A stretch of DNA of 64,000 bases, taken from NCBI GenBank assembly GCA_945643635.1, contig CALZFC010000030.1, positions 1,136,501 through 1,200,500 on the forward strand. Reading direction: 5' to 3'. Positions 47,455-58,175 of this stretch are shown piece after piece. The position numbers were made by a program, and so were the translations under genes. The notes below the pieces were generated by a model that saw only the letters and a list, made by a program, of their open reading frames with translations, was not told the origin of the DNA and searched no databases. The first letter of the stretch is position 1, and each line of letters starts with the position of its first letter. The stretch comes from Allodiplogaster sudhausi. Lineage: Eukaryota > Nematoda > Chromadorea > Rhabditida > Diplogasteridae.

Positions 47455-48690
47455 AGAGAGAGAGAGAGAGAGAGAGAGAGCAAGTGAGTACTGACAGAAG
47501 CTAGGCAACCGCCTAGGACTAAAACAGTAGATTGAAGTGAGCAGTACTTCAATTACATCATTATATTCTATTCAATATTCCGATAAAATAATTTATTGAG
47601 TACAACCCATTCGTGCAGTGTAAGTACATATAAAAGGGTTGTGCATTATTCCATTTCATTATGTGGATAATGTTTTATCGAAAGAATGAGAGAGAGAAAG
47701 TGCAAAAAAGCAGGAAGAGACAAATGAAGTACGAAAAAAGTTCAAGCGAGGACCGTCAATTTCGAATTGAGCAGTGACGCCTTGTAGTCAACGGCAATTT
47801 GATGAGAATTCATCGATGTCGACGGAAAGTTTGGTGTTTATTTTCTGCTTTTTAGCTTTCTTTCTTTCCTAGACAACTTTTGGTGGGCAAAGCGACCAAA
47901 TGACGCTGTTTGGGTTTCGGCCTGGTCATTTTGTACTGTCTTTTCTTTTGTACTAACTTTCCTGGGCTTACTGCAAAGTCGTTCCCCAGGGTTTTCTGAT
48001 TTTACTTTTTACTTTTTGCGTTTCACCCACCCGGGCAGTAAAATAGATGAAAAGCCCAATTTTTGAGGGTAAAAAATGCATAAACGTGGTATCCTTCATT
48101 AAGTTTTAGTTACCAAAAGTCAGTCACTTTCCCTCTCCTCACCTATCTTATAAATTAATTATCTTTTATAGTGAGGCCTTCTTCTCAATAAGCTTCTTTC
48201 TTTTTTTTACAGAATTGCGAATAAAGGCTATTGTTTGGGAAACTCTAAACTTCGCTGTGACTTGGTGCTGTAGATTTATCGTAGGAAAAAGATTACATTA
48301 CAAACATTATCTGAAAGAACCCAATGATCGCATTGAAAGTTAGAGAGAGCTTCTCTTATTGTTAGTGTTCTTATTGTTGGGCTTTTTTTTTTAGTTTTTA
48401 AGCCTCCCTTTTCTGCACTTCCATTGAAGCACATGAGTTTTCTTTTGCCAGTTCAATTCGCGTGGGGTCGGCAGCAGAATAAAAATTCCCACGAAATGCA
48501 GTGAGAAATTAACACCAGTTCAAACATGATTGGCTTCTTGCTTCTACCTGCTTCTTTCTTCACAATATATATGTATATATATACTTTATTCGCCTACGAG
48601 ATGTTTAGTATTTGCGGGCGAGTTTACATTCGTGAAAAAAGTCTAGAAATTAGCGAAGGCTCGATCTAAAAAAATTTTTATATTTTTTTT
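47455..48690. other. Intergenic stretch with an SSP relic
   Basis: (GA)n at 47455-47480. The SSP exon relic is at 47768-47835. The rest is A/T-rich with no supported gene. Confidence 0.4.
47768..47835 (+). pseudogene. Second decayed SSP exon-4 relic
   Basis: Reads SSDAL*STAI**EFIDVDGKF, with three stops, aligned with SSDAYESSAVSREAVEVDGKF of the intact copies. It is a direct repeat of 38593-38705, including non-coding flank. Confidence 0.5.
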
Positions 48691-50025
48691 AGAAGATGGG
48701 TTTCACGCTCATGTTCTTCGTTTTCTTACGCGCCGTGGCTCGCAGAGGCCTACATTGCAGAAATTGTCATTGTGATTCAACGACGAAAACTGAACTGCGG
48801 CTCTGCATTCTTTAACCTCTTTCTGCTAGGCGCATTTATAGTAAGATTCTGGGTTTTTACATATTTTTTTCTGTGCTTTCAGAGTGTGATCAATAGCTTT
48901 GGAATCGTTTCATCTACATGTTTTGGAGGATATAGTTCTATTAATTTCTTCGATCATTGCATACCGTCTGAATATGTCTCCGTTTGTCGGCATCTTCTTC
49001 CCAAGTGAAGGAGCACAAATGGTCTTCGGAACAGCTTCAAGGGTATAATTTTCGTTATCATTTCAAGGATAACACCATGATCGGTGGATAACATTTATCA
49101 CTTTCAGGCTAATTTTCTTCTGCAACATGGGCCAAAAGTACGTCAACGTCTTTATCGCTTTCAACCGCTGGACCGTCTTCTTTTTCCAGTTTTCTCATTA
49201 GGAGGTATTTTATCCCTATCCCACGCGAAGCAGTCATTTTCCCTAGTAATGTATGTATAGCATAAATGCATAATAATGATGTCACTCTTTAGTTTTGGCG
49301 TCATTTTATTCCCATTCTCTGTGATAATCGTCTTGTCTGCTGCCCTCGGGACAACGTGGGAGAACTGGGTCACGCCGACGGTTCATATTCCCTTCGTCAC
49401 GAAGGAGAATGATGTTCTCTACAGAGAAATCACTGACTTTTTCCAGAAGCCCTGGGTACGTTTATTTTTCTACTCTTCTTAACATTTTGTTCCCACAAGT
49501 TAATTTTTGATCGCATAAAAAAAGTGTTTTTGTTAATTCAGTACAACGCCTACCAAATAATGATGACAGTGCATATCTCTACAACGGCGCTCTCTCTTCT
49601 CTTGTCCTGCTTACCGTATCCGAATGTTGCCTTTGTCGGGGGTACGCTCGAGTCGGAATGAGCTGAGACTCGTCTACTATGGACTCGCCCAGTGTGACAT
49701 CGACACCCCGGCTTGCATTTATCAGGCATTTACATCTATTTTAATTGATTGTTTTTTTTGCAATTTAAAAGATAAAAAACATATTACGCATTTGCTAGTT
49801 CTTTCAGTTTCTTTTCTTGAACTTTCCTCGCTAATATCTACACATTTATTGAGGTAAAGATTTGTTTGGCCTTTTCCAAAAGATTAGTTATAAATCTATT
49901 GAATCTCACATCGTTAGCAAGCCATCTATCAAATCTCCTTTTTTTAGCATTGCAAACGACAGAACGTCTTTGTCAAATACGGCGCAGACGCCATCATAGA
50001 GTGTAAAATGATGAACTTCCAGTAT
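48690..50025 (+). pseudogene. Srg-like chemoreceptor pseudogene
   Basis: Pieces of a nematode seven-transmembrane receptor, out of frame with one another. 48690-48840: APWLAEAYIAEIVIVIQRRK, then FNLFLLGAF (end of TM1). 48890-49040: DIVLLISSIIAYRLNMSPFV. 49112-49200: FFCNMGQKYVNVFIAFNRWT, the N-R-W/F-T motif typical of Srg after TM3, ending in a stop just before the donor. 49298-49455: FGVILFPFSVIIVLSAALGT, then TWENWVTP. 49547-49655: IMMTVHISTTALSLLLSCLP. Then SSRNELRLVYYGLAQ in another frame. No start codon was found for the first piece. The premature stop and frame breaks argue for a pseudogene. Sru/Srv are alternatives. Confidence 0.65.
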
Positions 50026-50335
50026 GGGCATGAATGTTTCTCAATAACAAAAAGAAATTCTCCTCGCTCTTCTGCTCATCGATTTTTTTCTCCGTTCCAG
50101 AAGCTTCTTTCTTCAACATATTCAATGCAAGACTCTTTTTTAATGCATAATGACGTAATAAATTTGTCGTGAAGAACGGAAATTAGAAATGTGCACAGTT
50201 TCCCCGGAAAGAAGAGAAAACCATGAGGGTCACGAAACTTCTCCCGGAAAGAAGAGAAAACAAGGTACAGAAATTTTTACATTTAAAATATAATATGGAA
50301 AACATATCTAATAGGATGAAAGCTTTGCTGTAAAG

Positions 50336-51073
50336 CAGAGGTGGGAATGGGCCCAAAATTTGTGGGCCAGCAAGGCACGTCGGGTCTCGGTCCGGCCCGG
50401 CCGGAAACTTCCGGGCCTTGTGCTTTTGGGCCCGGCCCGGCCCGGCCCGTGGGCCCGTTTGAGCCCGATTTTCAAAATCGGAAAAAAAATTCAAAAATTG
50501 GTGCTATGTTAATTGGGGGTTTCTTTTGGGTTTGCATGAGTTTAACAAAGGTACTGAGCCAAAAGTGTCTACTCTGTTCCTTGCAACGCTGCGTGTGTCG
50601 GCCGTGCGGCAGGACGCGGCACCTTCCGAGAGTGCGCGACTTACCGCGAAGAGAACTTCGCGGTCCACTTCCTGGATGTACTTCTTGGCGACGTCGTTGG
50701 TGGCCATGCCCGAGTACATTGAATGGGAGAGAGTAGACAGTTTCTTGAGGTGGAAGCACTCATGCAAGCAGGCATAACACAAGTGTAAACACGTGAAAAA
50801 TTGTTTACTAGTAAAGTAGGGTCATTTTGTTAAACTGCATGCAAGCACAAAGCAACCATAACATTCGTGTTCTCCATGTTCGAAAACCCCCTGTGAACAG
50901 TTTGAGTGAAATGCAAAGTAAAAATATGTTGCCCCACCCAAGTAACATGCCACTTTTTGAATCAGACGGAGCAAACGGGCCCAATCGGGCCTTCGAGCCG
51001 GCCCAACTTTTCTTGGGCCCGGCCCGGGCCCTTGGGAAATTAGGCCGGCCGGGCCGGCCCATTCCCACCTCTG
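50336..51073. mobile_element. 738-bp hAT-like non-autonomous element
   Basis: The termini are inverted: CAGAGGTGGGAATGGGCC at 50336 and its complement ending at 51073, both running into GC-rich GGCCCGGCCCGG blocks. The flanks CTGTAAAG (50328-50335) and TTGTGAAG (51074-51081) agree at 6 of 8 positions, the target size expected for hAT elements. The CAG-GGTGGG end is a common hAT terminus. No transposase is present. Confidence 0.75.
50575..50770 (-). other. Possible captured exon inside the hAT-like element
   Basis: The minus strand reads HLKKLSTLSHSMYSGMATND, then VAKKYIQEVDREVLFA, and meets a good splice donor (GCG|GTAAGT, exon end about 50662). Its G/C-richer composition differs from the A/T-rich flanks. 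It could be a host-gene exon carried by the element. No family recognised. Confidence 0.35.
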
Positions 51074-51835
51074 TTGTGAAGACAAGGATAACAGAATGAT
51101 ACTGTATGATAACAGAAAGTATGTACATTTCATGAGGGAAACTAGACTTTATTTTATTTATTATTTTTTTTTTAAATATATTTTTTAAAATATGCTACAT
51201 TAATCAATTATAAGTAAAGTTCACTGCACTACAACGTGCAAAAATAATTGCCTATGGCAGAACGCAAGCAAACAATTCGGGTAATTTGAATGTCATCAAA
51301 AATATTAGTAACCATCGAGCAATTGACTCTTCTGTGGACCCTAACGGTAAGTTGCTGGGTTGAGCCGAATTGATTAGAATAGAGATTAGGTCTCTGCGGC
51401 CCCTGGGGAGTCGAGAGAATGACCCCGCCATGCCTGCCAACGTTTAGGGCCGCTTAAATTAGTAATTTATTTTTGCATATTGCATGAATCAACAATTACT
51501 GCATACTAATTGCATATAATTGGCCTAAAATTTATTAATTACATGCTAATATGTATAATATTCCATAGTTCAGAAACCCCTTTCTTCGCTGCCTTCCGGG
51601 GGATTGGAAAGGATGATTTTTTCGTGCACCTCTCAGAATAAAAACGCCGTCTATTGTCGAAAACTTTTTAGATATTTTAATACTATTTGTGTCTTCCCTA
51701 TTTTAATTCGACCTGGGCCGAAAGTTAATTAGACGGTGGTTTTATTCGCGCAGTTGTTCAAAGAAAAGATCTCTTCTGATGCTCCCGAAAAAGCGGAAAC
51801 GAGGAAAAGTAGAAATTAATAATAATCATACTATC

Positions 51836-52010
51836 TGTACACTATTCCTTCGAGTATGTATACCCCGATGTTCGCAACGTACGCCATCTTTCGTCCGTCT
51901 ACTATAATCACCCTTGTACTAGTGTATAAAGAGTTCAGTCTTTTTTTGTATTTCTGTAGTTCTCTGTCACTAATTGTTTCGGCTAGAGCCGAACTCTGAG
52001 CCTTTATACA
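51836..52010 (+). mobile_element. Candidate 175-bp solo LTR
   Basis: The segment starts TGTACACTATTCC and ends CCTTTATACA. It is bordered on both sides by TATC (51832-51835 and 52011-52014), a possible 4-bp target duplication. It has TATAAAG at 51925, followed by an initiator-like TCAGTC. The inverted twin lies at 63714-63888. No internal retroelement sequence is present here. It could be a chance arrangement. Confidence 0.4.
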
Positions 52011-52737
52011 TATCTGAAAATCATATTAGCTATTACGATCAATGTTTCAGAAGATTCGTTATCTAACTTTATGTTCAGTATGACTAATTTATGTTTCCAA
52101 ATACCAGCGTAAACTTCATTTAATATTACACTTATTGGACTTGTTTAGGCTACAAGGCCAAACACTCGTCACAACCTTCTCCGATCTATGCTCGCTAGAT
52201 GTCGTTCCCTCAGTACCTTCTTACAAATTCGGGCTGTGTTCGCATCAAAGAGTGAGGATCAGTCAGAAGGATTGGAAAGGAGTCCAGTGAGAGAGCAGAG
52301 AGAGAGAGAGAGATGCAAGAGAGAGAAAAGAGCCTGGAGGACTCGTGAAAGATATTTACAGCAAAGAAGTTTCTCTAGGGAGAGCGTCACGCCGTGCGAT
52401 ATCTGGTGCATGTGTTCTATGTGATCCACCTTCGTGAGAATCGTTCCCTTATGACAAGGACCAACGCTTACAACTGTTTCATCCAGCCTGCTTTGTTGCC
52501 ATTTTGCTCTGCAAGTTTTCTCGGATTCTCAAAATGGCAACTAAAAGTTCTCGTTTGCATAATATGCATTCTTCTTTCAATGTCTGAATACACAAACAAT
52601 AAGAAGAGGTTTTATTCCTACCACTGATCCGCGTAAGAAGTGCTTATAGACTGTTGCATATACATAATTCTTTCGAGAATAGAATAAAGGTAGAATGAAA
52701 AGGATGACGTCATCGGTCAACTGAAAAGTTTCCTTTT

Positions 52738-54257
52738 CTAGTGAAGTGTAACTGCCTCGTCATTGCCACACTGGACTTGCGCGCTTGTCACCTGGAAAGA
52801 AAGTTATCAGATAAGATAGACCAGTAGCAAACAGAAGTAAATATCGATGAGATTCTGCACTTTTGAGGTCTTCTTGACTAATTTTAATTGTGCAAGAAAT
52901 GCCTGAAACATTTCGCTGGACGATCATGGCTGAACTCTTTGGTAGTTTCTGAGTAAAAGTAGCTGTCTGAATAGAAGAGAAAAACAACCAACTCACCTCT
53001 GGAAGGACGCTGACGATAGCCTGCGCGAGCTTCGTGATTTTGCCACACTTTCTCAGCGAGTTTTCAATGCTGGAAATGCTCGTTTAGCTCTACAATTGAA
53101 CTATAAGGAATTTGTTTTGTAGTAATGTTATAAAATAAATAAACAAAGAATAAATATGCCTGATTTTCGCCACAAATTTGCCGTCGACCTCGACGGCCTC
53201 GCGTGAAACGGCGGAAGATTCGTAGGCGTCGCCTTTGATGCCACTCTTCGCAGCGATCGCCTTTGTCTGAATTCGCTCTCGTTCTCTCACTCTCTCCTTT
53301 TCTTTCTCTTTTTCTCTTTCTCTCTTTCTTTGTCTTTCAGACTCGTTCACTTCTGACTCTACGATCCTCTCACTATCTCTTTTTTTTCTCTCGCTCTCTT
53401 TCTCTCACTCTTTCTTTCTCTTACTCTCTATCTCTCTTTCTCTTTCATTGTGTTTCACTCTCGTTCACTTCTGACTCTACGATCCTTTCACTCTCTCTTT
53501 TCTCGCCTACTTTCATGTTGTCTTCTTCAGCTATTTTTCTTAGTAGAAATTATAAATGATTAATAGTAGGTTAAGCGAACAAAAGGAATATTGTTATATA
53601 AATTAAACATAATTTTTAGCACCATTTGGCTCACTGCCAACTGCCTCCTCCCTCTGTGCCTCTAACCTTGACCATGAGCACGGCCAGCTCGGCAGCCGCG
53701 CTCTCCGCCTTGTACTCGCGATCTGTCTGCAGAAGGACGACCACGGCGTGATCATCGGCGGATCTACAGTATTTTTTAAACATTAATTTAAATTCCCGCC
53801 ATATTAAGCAATTCGTTGAAAGGTGCGAGAGCTTTGGATGCAGTAGTGAAATACTACGATGAGCTTATTTCTATCTAATGCATATACTTCACTACTATTA
53901 AATTTTTTTTGAAATACGGATTGATAAAAAAAACAATTCATTTGTTCATTTGGTGGACAATTACTTAAATGTGCGTATCGAATACACAAGTAATACAAGC
54001 ACAATGAACCTGCGCTTCCTTCCCGAGGAGGGAGGGGCTCCTGAAGGGGGCGGCGAGCAAGCCTGAAAATCATGCGTCAAGTGTTGTATTCAGAAGCCGC
54101 ATCTGGTTATCGACCAATCCAAGGTAGAGAAATCTCCAAGGCGTAATATTTTAAAAATCATTTTAATACTAATTGGATCACCATTTAAAGACTCAAAAGC
54201 TCTTGCCTCAAGAACGGAGACGAGGACGATGAGAGCGAGGGAGAGCTTGGCGAACAT
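52738..54257 (-). CDS. SSP copy B, secreted 144-residue protein
   Basis: Six exons: 54207-54257, 54010-54062, 53667-53763, 53160-53266, 52997-53069, 52738-52791 (435 nt in total, same lengths as copy C). The signal peptide is MFAKLSLALIVLVSVLE. Then come ACSPPPSGAPPSSGRKRR with a basic cleavage site, SADDHAVVVLLQTDREYKAE, AAAELAVLMVK, TKAIAAKSGIKGDAYESSAV, IENSLRKCGKITKLAQAIVS and VTSAQVQCGNDEAVTLH. There are three cysteines. The mature part is Ala/Val/Lys-rich and looks helical. Introns 1 and 4 fit only with GC donors (GAG|GCAAGA and CAG|GCATAT). No known family recognised. Copy C lies head to head 0.7 kb away. Confidence 0.75.
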
Positions 54258-54331
54258 GTTGATTGGCTGCTGGCGGTTGATGGCGGAGAAGGCTGGCTCG
54301 GAGCTGATGGCTTCTACTTCTGATCTTCCTC

Positions 54332-54339
54332 CTTTTATA
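54332..54339 (-). promoter_or_regulatory. TATA box of SSP copy B
   Basis: TATAAAAG lies about 75 bp before the ATG, with near-identical context at copies C and D (GTGTATAAAAG or ATGTATAAAAG). Confidence 0.65.
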
Positions 54340-54345
54340 CACGTC

Positions 54346-54896
54346 GTGAGAAGGAGAGAGATAGAGAGAGAGAGAAAGTGGAGAGAAAACAGATTTGTTC
54401 TTGATTCGGTTATCTGCTTGTGTGTGTGCTGCATATTTATGCAAGCTGTCATGTATGAGTCATCTTTTATGATGCTCATTACATCCGAAGCGGCCATAGG
54501 TAGAATTGGTGAAAAGTCTAAACTCATTCTACAACGTGGCAAGTAACAATGTCTGATCAAACATAAACACTTTCTTTTTTGCCACCTCCGCTATTATGGC
54601 CATCCTTGAAGAATATGGGCGGAATGGAAGAAAGAATAGTGGATGAAAGATAGACGGACAAAAGGAAGAGCGAGAGAGACATAGAAGTCGAGAGAAAAAG
54701 AGACATAGACATAGAGAGAAAGACATACAAAGAGTCAAAGAGCATAAAAAAAGAGAGAGAGAGAGAGAGAGAGCAACGATGATTACCTAATCAGCTCATT
54801 CAAGAAAAAAGGCCATGATCATCTTTTTTGTTCCGCTGCTAGAAACCGTCGGGCGGGCTGACGTTGACTGATATGTATGTAACTGACATGATCATG
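54346..54896. other. Divergent intergenic region between SSP copies B and C
   Basis: 54410-54620 is a direct repeat of 61078-61270 (CTATTATGGCCATCCTTGA, GTGTGTGCTGCA, ACAATGTCTGATCAA). (GA)n runs lie at 54355-54380 and 54750-54775. Promoters of both genes should be here. Confidence 0.5.
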
Positions 54897-54904
54897 TATA
54901 AAAG
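54897..54904 (+). promoter_or_regulatory. TATA box of SSP copy C
   Basis: TATAAAAG lies about 60 bp before the ATG at 54963. A TGATCATG motif lies just upstream. Confidence 0.65.
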
Positions 54905-54962
54905 GAGGACGATCAGCGCAGCCAGCCTTCGAAGCCAGCAACCGCCAGAGCAGCCAAACAAC

Positions 54963-56446
54963 ATGTTCGCCAAGCTCTCCTTCACCCTCATCGTCCTCGT
55001 CTCCGTTCTTGAGGCAAGAGCTTTCGAGTCTTTAAAAATGACTATTAAAATATTAAATGTCGCCTTGGAGATGGACGAACTTCCATCTAATGCATAGCGA
55101 AATCTTTTTGTTCTGCGTTCAACTTTTAATGCTGCACCTGTCGTTCATCTTTGTTCTAAGATTGCGGGCGCGGCAGATGCGACTTCTGAATACAACACTT
55201 GACGCATGATTTTCAGGCTTGCGCGCCGCCCCCTTCAGGAGCCCCTCCCTCCTCGGGAAGGAAGCGCAGGTTCATTGTGCTCGTACAACTTGTATATTCT
55301 ATACATTATTTAATTAGTTGCCTACCAACTTTTACGAATTAATGTTTTTGTAAATCAATTCGAGTTTGGCCAAAATTAAGTCAAAAAGTTGAATAGTAGT
55401 GAAAATTTTGCACTAGATAAAATAAAGCTAATAATTTGTCACAACTGCATCCCAATCTCTTGCGCTTTTCCACGAATTATTTAATATGGCGGAAATTTAA
55501 ATTAATGTTTAAAAAATACTGTAGAGCCGCTGATGATGTCGCCGTGGTCGTCCTTCTGCAGACAGATCGCGAGTACAAGGCGGAGAGCGCGGCTGCCGAG
55601 CTGGCCGTGCTCATGGTCAAGGTAAGAGGCACAGAGGGACGAGGCAGTTGGCAAAGTGCCAAATGGTGCTTAAAATAAAGTTTAATTTATCTAACCATAT
55701 CCCTTTTGTTCGCGTAACCCGTCATTTATAATTTCTAGTAAGAAAAAATTGCTCAAGAAGATAATATGAAAGTAGGCAAGAAAAGAGTGAGTGAGAGGAT
55801 CGTAGAGTCAGAAGTGAACGAGAGTGAAAAACAAAGAAAGAGAGATAGCGAAAAAGAGAGAAAGAGAGAAAGAGAGAGTGAGAGAAAGAGAACGAATTCA
55901 GACAAAGGCGATCGCTGCGAAGAGTGGCATCAGCAGCGACGCCTACGAGTCTTCCGCCGTTTCACGCGAGGCCGTCGAGGTCGACGGCAAATTCGTCGCG
56001 AAAATCAGGCATATTTATTTTTTATTATTTTATATAATTTTGCTGCAAAATAAATTCCTTTTAATTTACTTTTATTCTTTAGCCTTTTGTTCTATTGTAG
56101 AGCTTAACGAACATTTTCAGCATCGAAAACTCGCTGAGCAAGTGCGGCAAGATCACAAAGCTGGCGAAGGCTATCGTCAGCGTCCTTCCTGAGGTGAGTC
56201 GGTTGTTTTTCTTATTCACACAGCTGTGTCAGAAACTAGCCAAGAGTTCAGCCATGATTCTCCAGCGACGTGTTTCAGGCATTTCTTGTTCCATTAACAT
56301 TAGACAAGAAGACACCAAAAAGGATAGGATTTCACTGGCATGTAACATCTCTTTGCTACTAACTTTAGCTAGTTATTTAGTCACCTTTCCAGGTGACAAG
56401 CGCGCAAGTCCAGTGTGGCAATGACGAGGCAGTGACACTTCACTAG
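54963..56446 (+). CDS. SSP copy C, secreted 144-residue protein
   Basis: Exons 54963-55013, 55217-55269, 55525-55621, 55902-56008, 56121-56193, 56393-56446. The signal peptide is MFAKLSFTLIVLVSVLE. Mature domains follow in order: ACAPPPSGAPPSSGRKRR, AADDVAVVVLLQTDREYKAE, SGISSDAYESSAVSREAVEV, IENSLSKCGKITKLAKAIVS, VTSAQVQCGNDEAVTLH. Phases close only if the donors of introns 1 and 4 are GC (GAG|GCAAGA, CAG|GCATAT), as in B and D. Intron 3 ends in a purine tract (GA)n almost up to AATTCAG rather than a pyrimidine tract. The last intron is also nearly open in one frame. Reading frame intact. Function unknown; a secreted product is likely, with possible processing at RKRR. Confidence 0.75.
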
Positions 56447-57690
56447 CTAAGGAAACTTTCAAGCTGACCAATGACGTCATCGTTTCCATACAGCCTTTAT
56501 TCTGTTCTCTTAAGAAGTCTGTAAGCATTTCATGAGGAAATAAAAGCTTTGCTTATTGTTTAAACACAGACATTTGCAAGAAGAATCTTTTGAGAATCTG
56601 ACAAGGGGAAACACCTAAGCATTTGATCGCTTATCCAGGTCGATAGTCCAAGTCGAGAAATGATGAGAACCATTTTCAATTTAAGCTAAATACGATTTAA
56701 ATTTTCCGCCAAATGTCATAAAAAAAATTAACCGCTTTTCAGCAGAATCGCACAGACCGAGAGGGTGTTGTAGACAAATTCCAAAAAATAATTTGTGTGG
56801 ACACGAGAAAGGTTAGACGCTTTTGTCGCCTGTTTGAAATGGGTCATTAAAATCCGTCGAGCCTAAAACCTTGTATATATTTTAAATTATTCTTTTTTTA
56901 CGAATCAAATTTAATAATCACAAATATTTCCTGTGAAGACTGCTAATCTTGCATAAATTTTTTTACTATTCTTGTTTTTCTCAAAACAAAGACCTTTCGT
57001 GTAATGGACGTAAGTGCAAAGGAAAGAAGGAGATGAGGCAGTTAATGATGTTCATTGCTAAAGAAACAGTCCAGATGGAAATCGTCCAGATGGAGTTTGC
57101 CTCGCTCCTCCCTTGTCAGAACAGAGAGTTGCTTGGCACGTTTCACGTTCATTTCGAGGTCGTATTTTCTGAGCTCACTCAGTGCAGAAGGACAAGCGGT
57201 GATAAGCTGAAACTCTGACTTGAAACACTGTTATTGTTAGCAGCACTATTGCAGCATATTCTATATGGCTGATTTTAAAACGAGAATAAAGAAGGCTTTC
57301 AGTTTTTTTGTTCATCGAAATTCTCATTGATCCTAATCATAATAAAATGTATCATCATTTCTTTAGCAATGTATTAATTCCGAACGAACATTGTTTACGG
57401 CGTCATCAGCTTTGTCATTCTCGCCTTGGCACTGACGTTCATGTTCGCGAAAGAAGCATCATTTGTTTATGCTATCAACCAACGAAAATGAGAAAATAGT
57501 AAAAAAAATGTGTGAAAGATTGGTAATCAATCTTCATTAGAAATATTTGTTTCGTGAAGAAAATGGGTGATTAGAAGATCAAGGAAAATATTGATTGAAG
57601 TTTTCCGGTTTACTATTGTGCGTATGGGAAGCGCCTCTTTTATGCATGTAGTATGTACTTGTCTCTCTCTTCTGCATAGCCGAGTCCCTA
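56447..57690 (+). other. Region with weak coding signals
   Basis: 56990-57162 reads DLSCNGRKCKGKKEMRQLMM...FASLLPCQNRELLGTFHVHF, with three cysteines, and stops at a possible donor (GAG|GTCGTA). 57380-57484 reads NIVYGVISFVILALALTFMF followed by AKEASFVYAINQRK and a stop, a good C-terminal membrane segment. The two might be exons of a small plus-strand membrane protein, but I could not fix an acceptor that keeps phase. Confidence 0.3.
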
Positions 57691-57694
57691 CTTT

Positions 57695-57933
57695 GGTCCT
57701 CCCTTCCCTCTGATTTCTTTTCCCGTCGTCGATCCATCACCCCATCTTTACTCCTTCTCGTCTCCCTCCTTCTCTTCTTCGTCGACTTCGTGTTTCTTGT
57801 CCTCATCTATGCTGATAAACCTCATCCTACTGTTAGCGGGAAGAAACCTCGGCCCGAGAAAGAATCGCAGGATATTTGCTGGACGCAGCGCGAGTGGCTG
57901 AAACTACACTTCACAACCACCAAGGGCCAGGTA
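57695..57933 (+). other. Possible exon with a membrane segment
   Basis: An open frame reads RRRSITPSLLLLVSLLLFFV, DFVFLVLIYADKPHPTVSGK and ESQDICWTQREWLKLHFTTT, and ends KGQ|GTAAAT, a plausible donor. No start codon was found upstream and no partner exon was identified. The hydrophobic stretch partly reflects pyrimidine richness. Confidence 0.3.
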
Positions 57934-58175
57934 AATCCGTTTTAATCTTCACACAATGACTGCTAACTATTATAGCAACCAATATTCTTTTAGTGCAAAA
58001 CTGAAACTATGCCGCTTGAATAAAATTGTTTGATATGTGTAACAAGCAACTGCTTTTTGCGCCTATCTCGTCATGTTTCCGTTTATATTGAGCATTAGCA
58101 ACAAATTATCGTCGGTCGCCCAAATGCATTTTTCTCTGTACGATATTACATAAATCAACAAACATTTATTCTCTT

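Larger units (their letters stand above)
51724..54345. repeat. Left arm of the SSP inverted duplication
   Basis: Reverse complement of about 61465-64000. From 51724 to ~52790 the match to 62945-64000 looks essentially perfect (two base differences noticed, near 52432 and 52620). Even a 78-codon open frame at 52188-52424 is identical to 63300-63536. Further in, the arms contain SSP genes B and D and diverge by point changes and indels. The right arm runs to the window edge, so the true length is unknown. Confidence 0.95.

Noticed and set aside
50341..50736. 131-codon plus-strand frame rich in Gly-Pro-Ala
   Set aside because: It is a translation of the GGCCCGGCCC subterminal blocks of the hAT-like element.
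52188..52424. A 78-codon gene perfectly conserved at 63300-63536
   Set aside because: The identity extends equally over surrounding non-coding DNA of the inverted arms, so it is no evidence of coding. The frame is mostly a GA-rich Arg/Glu run.
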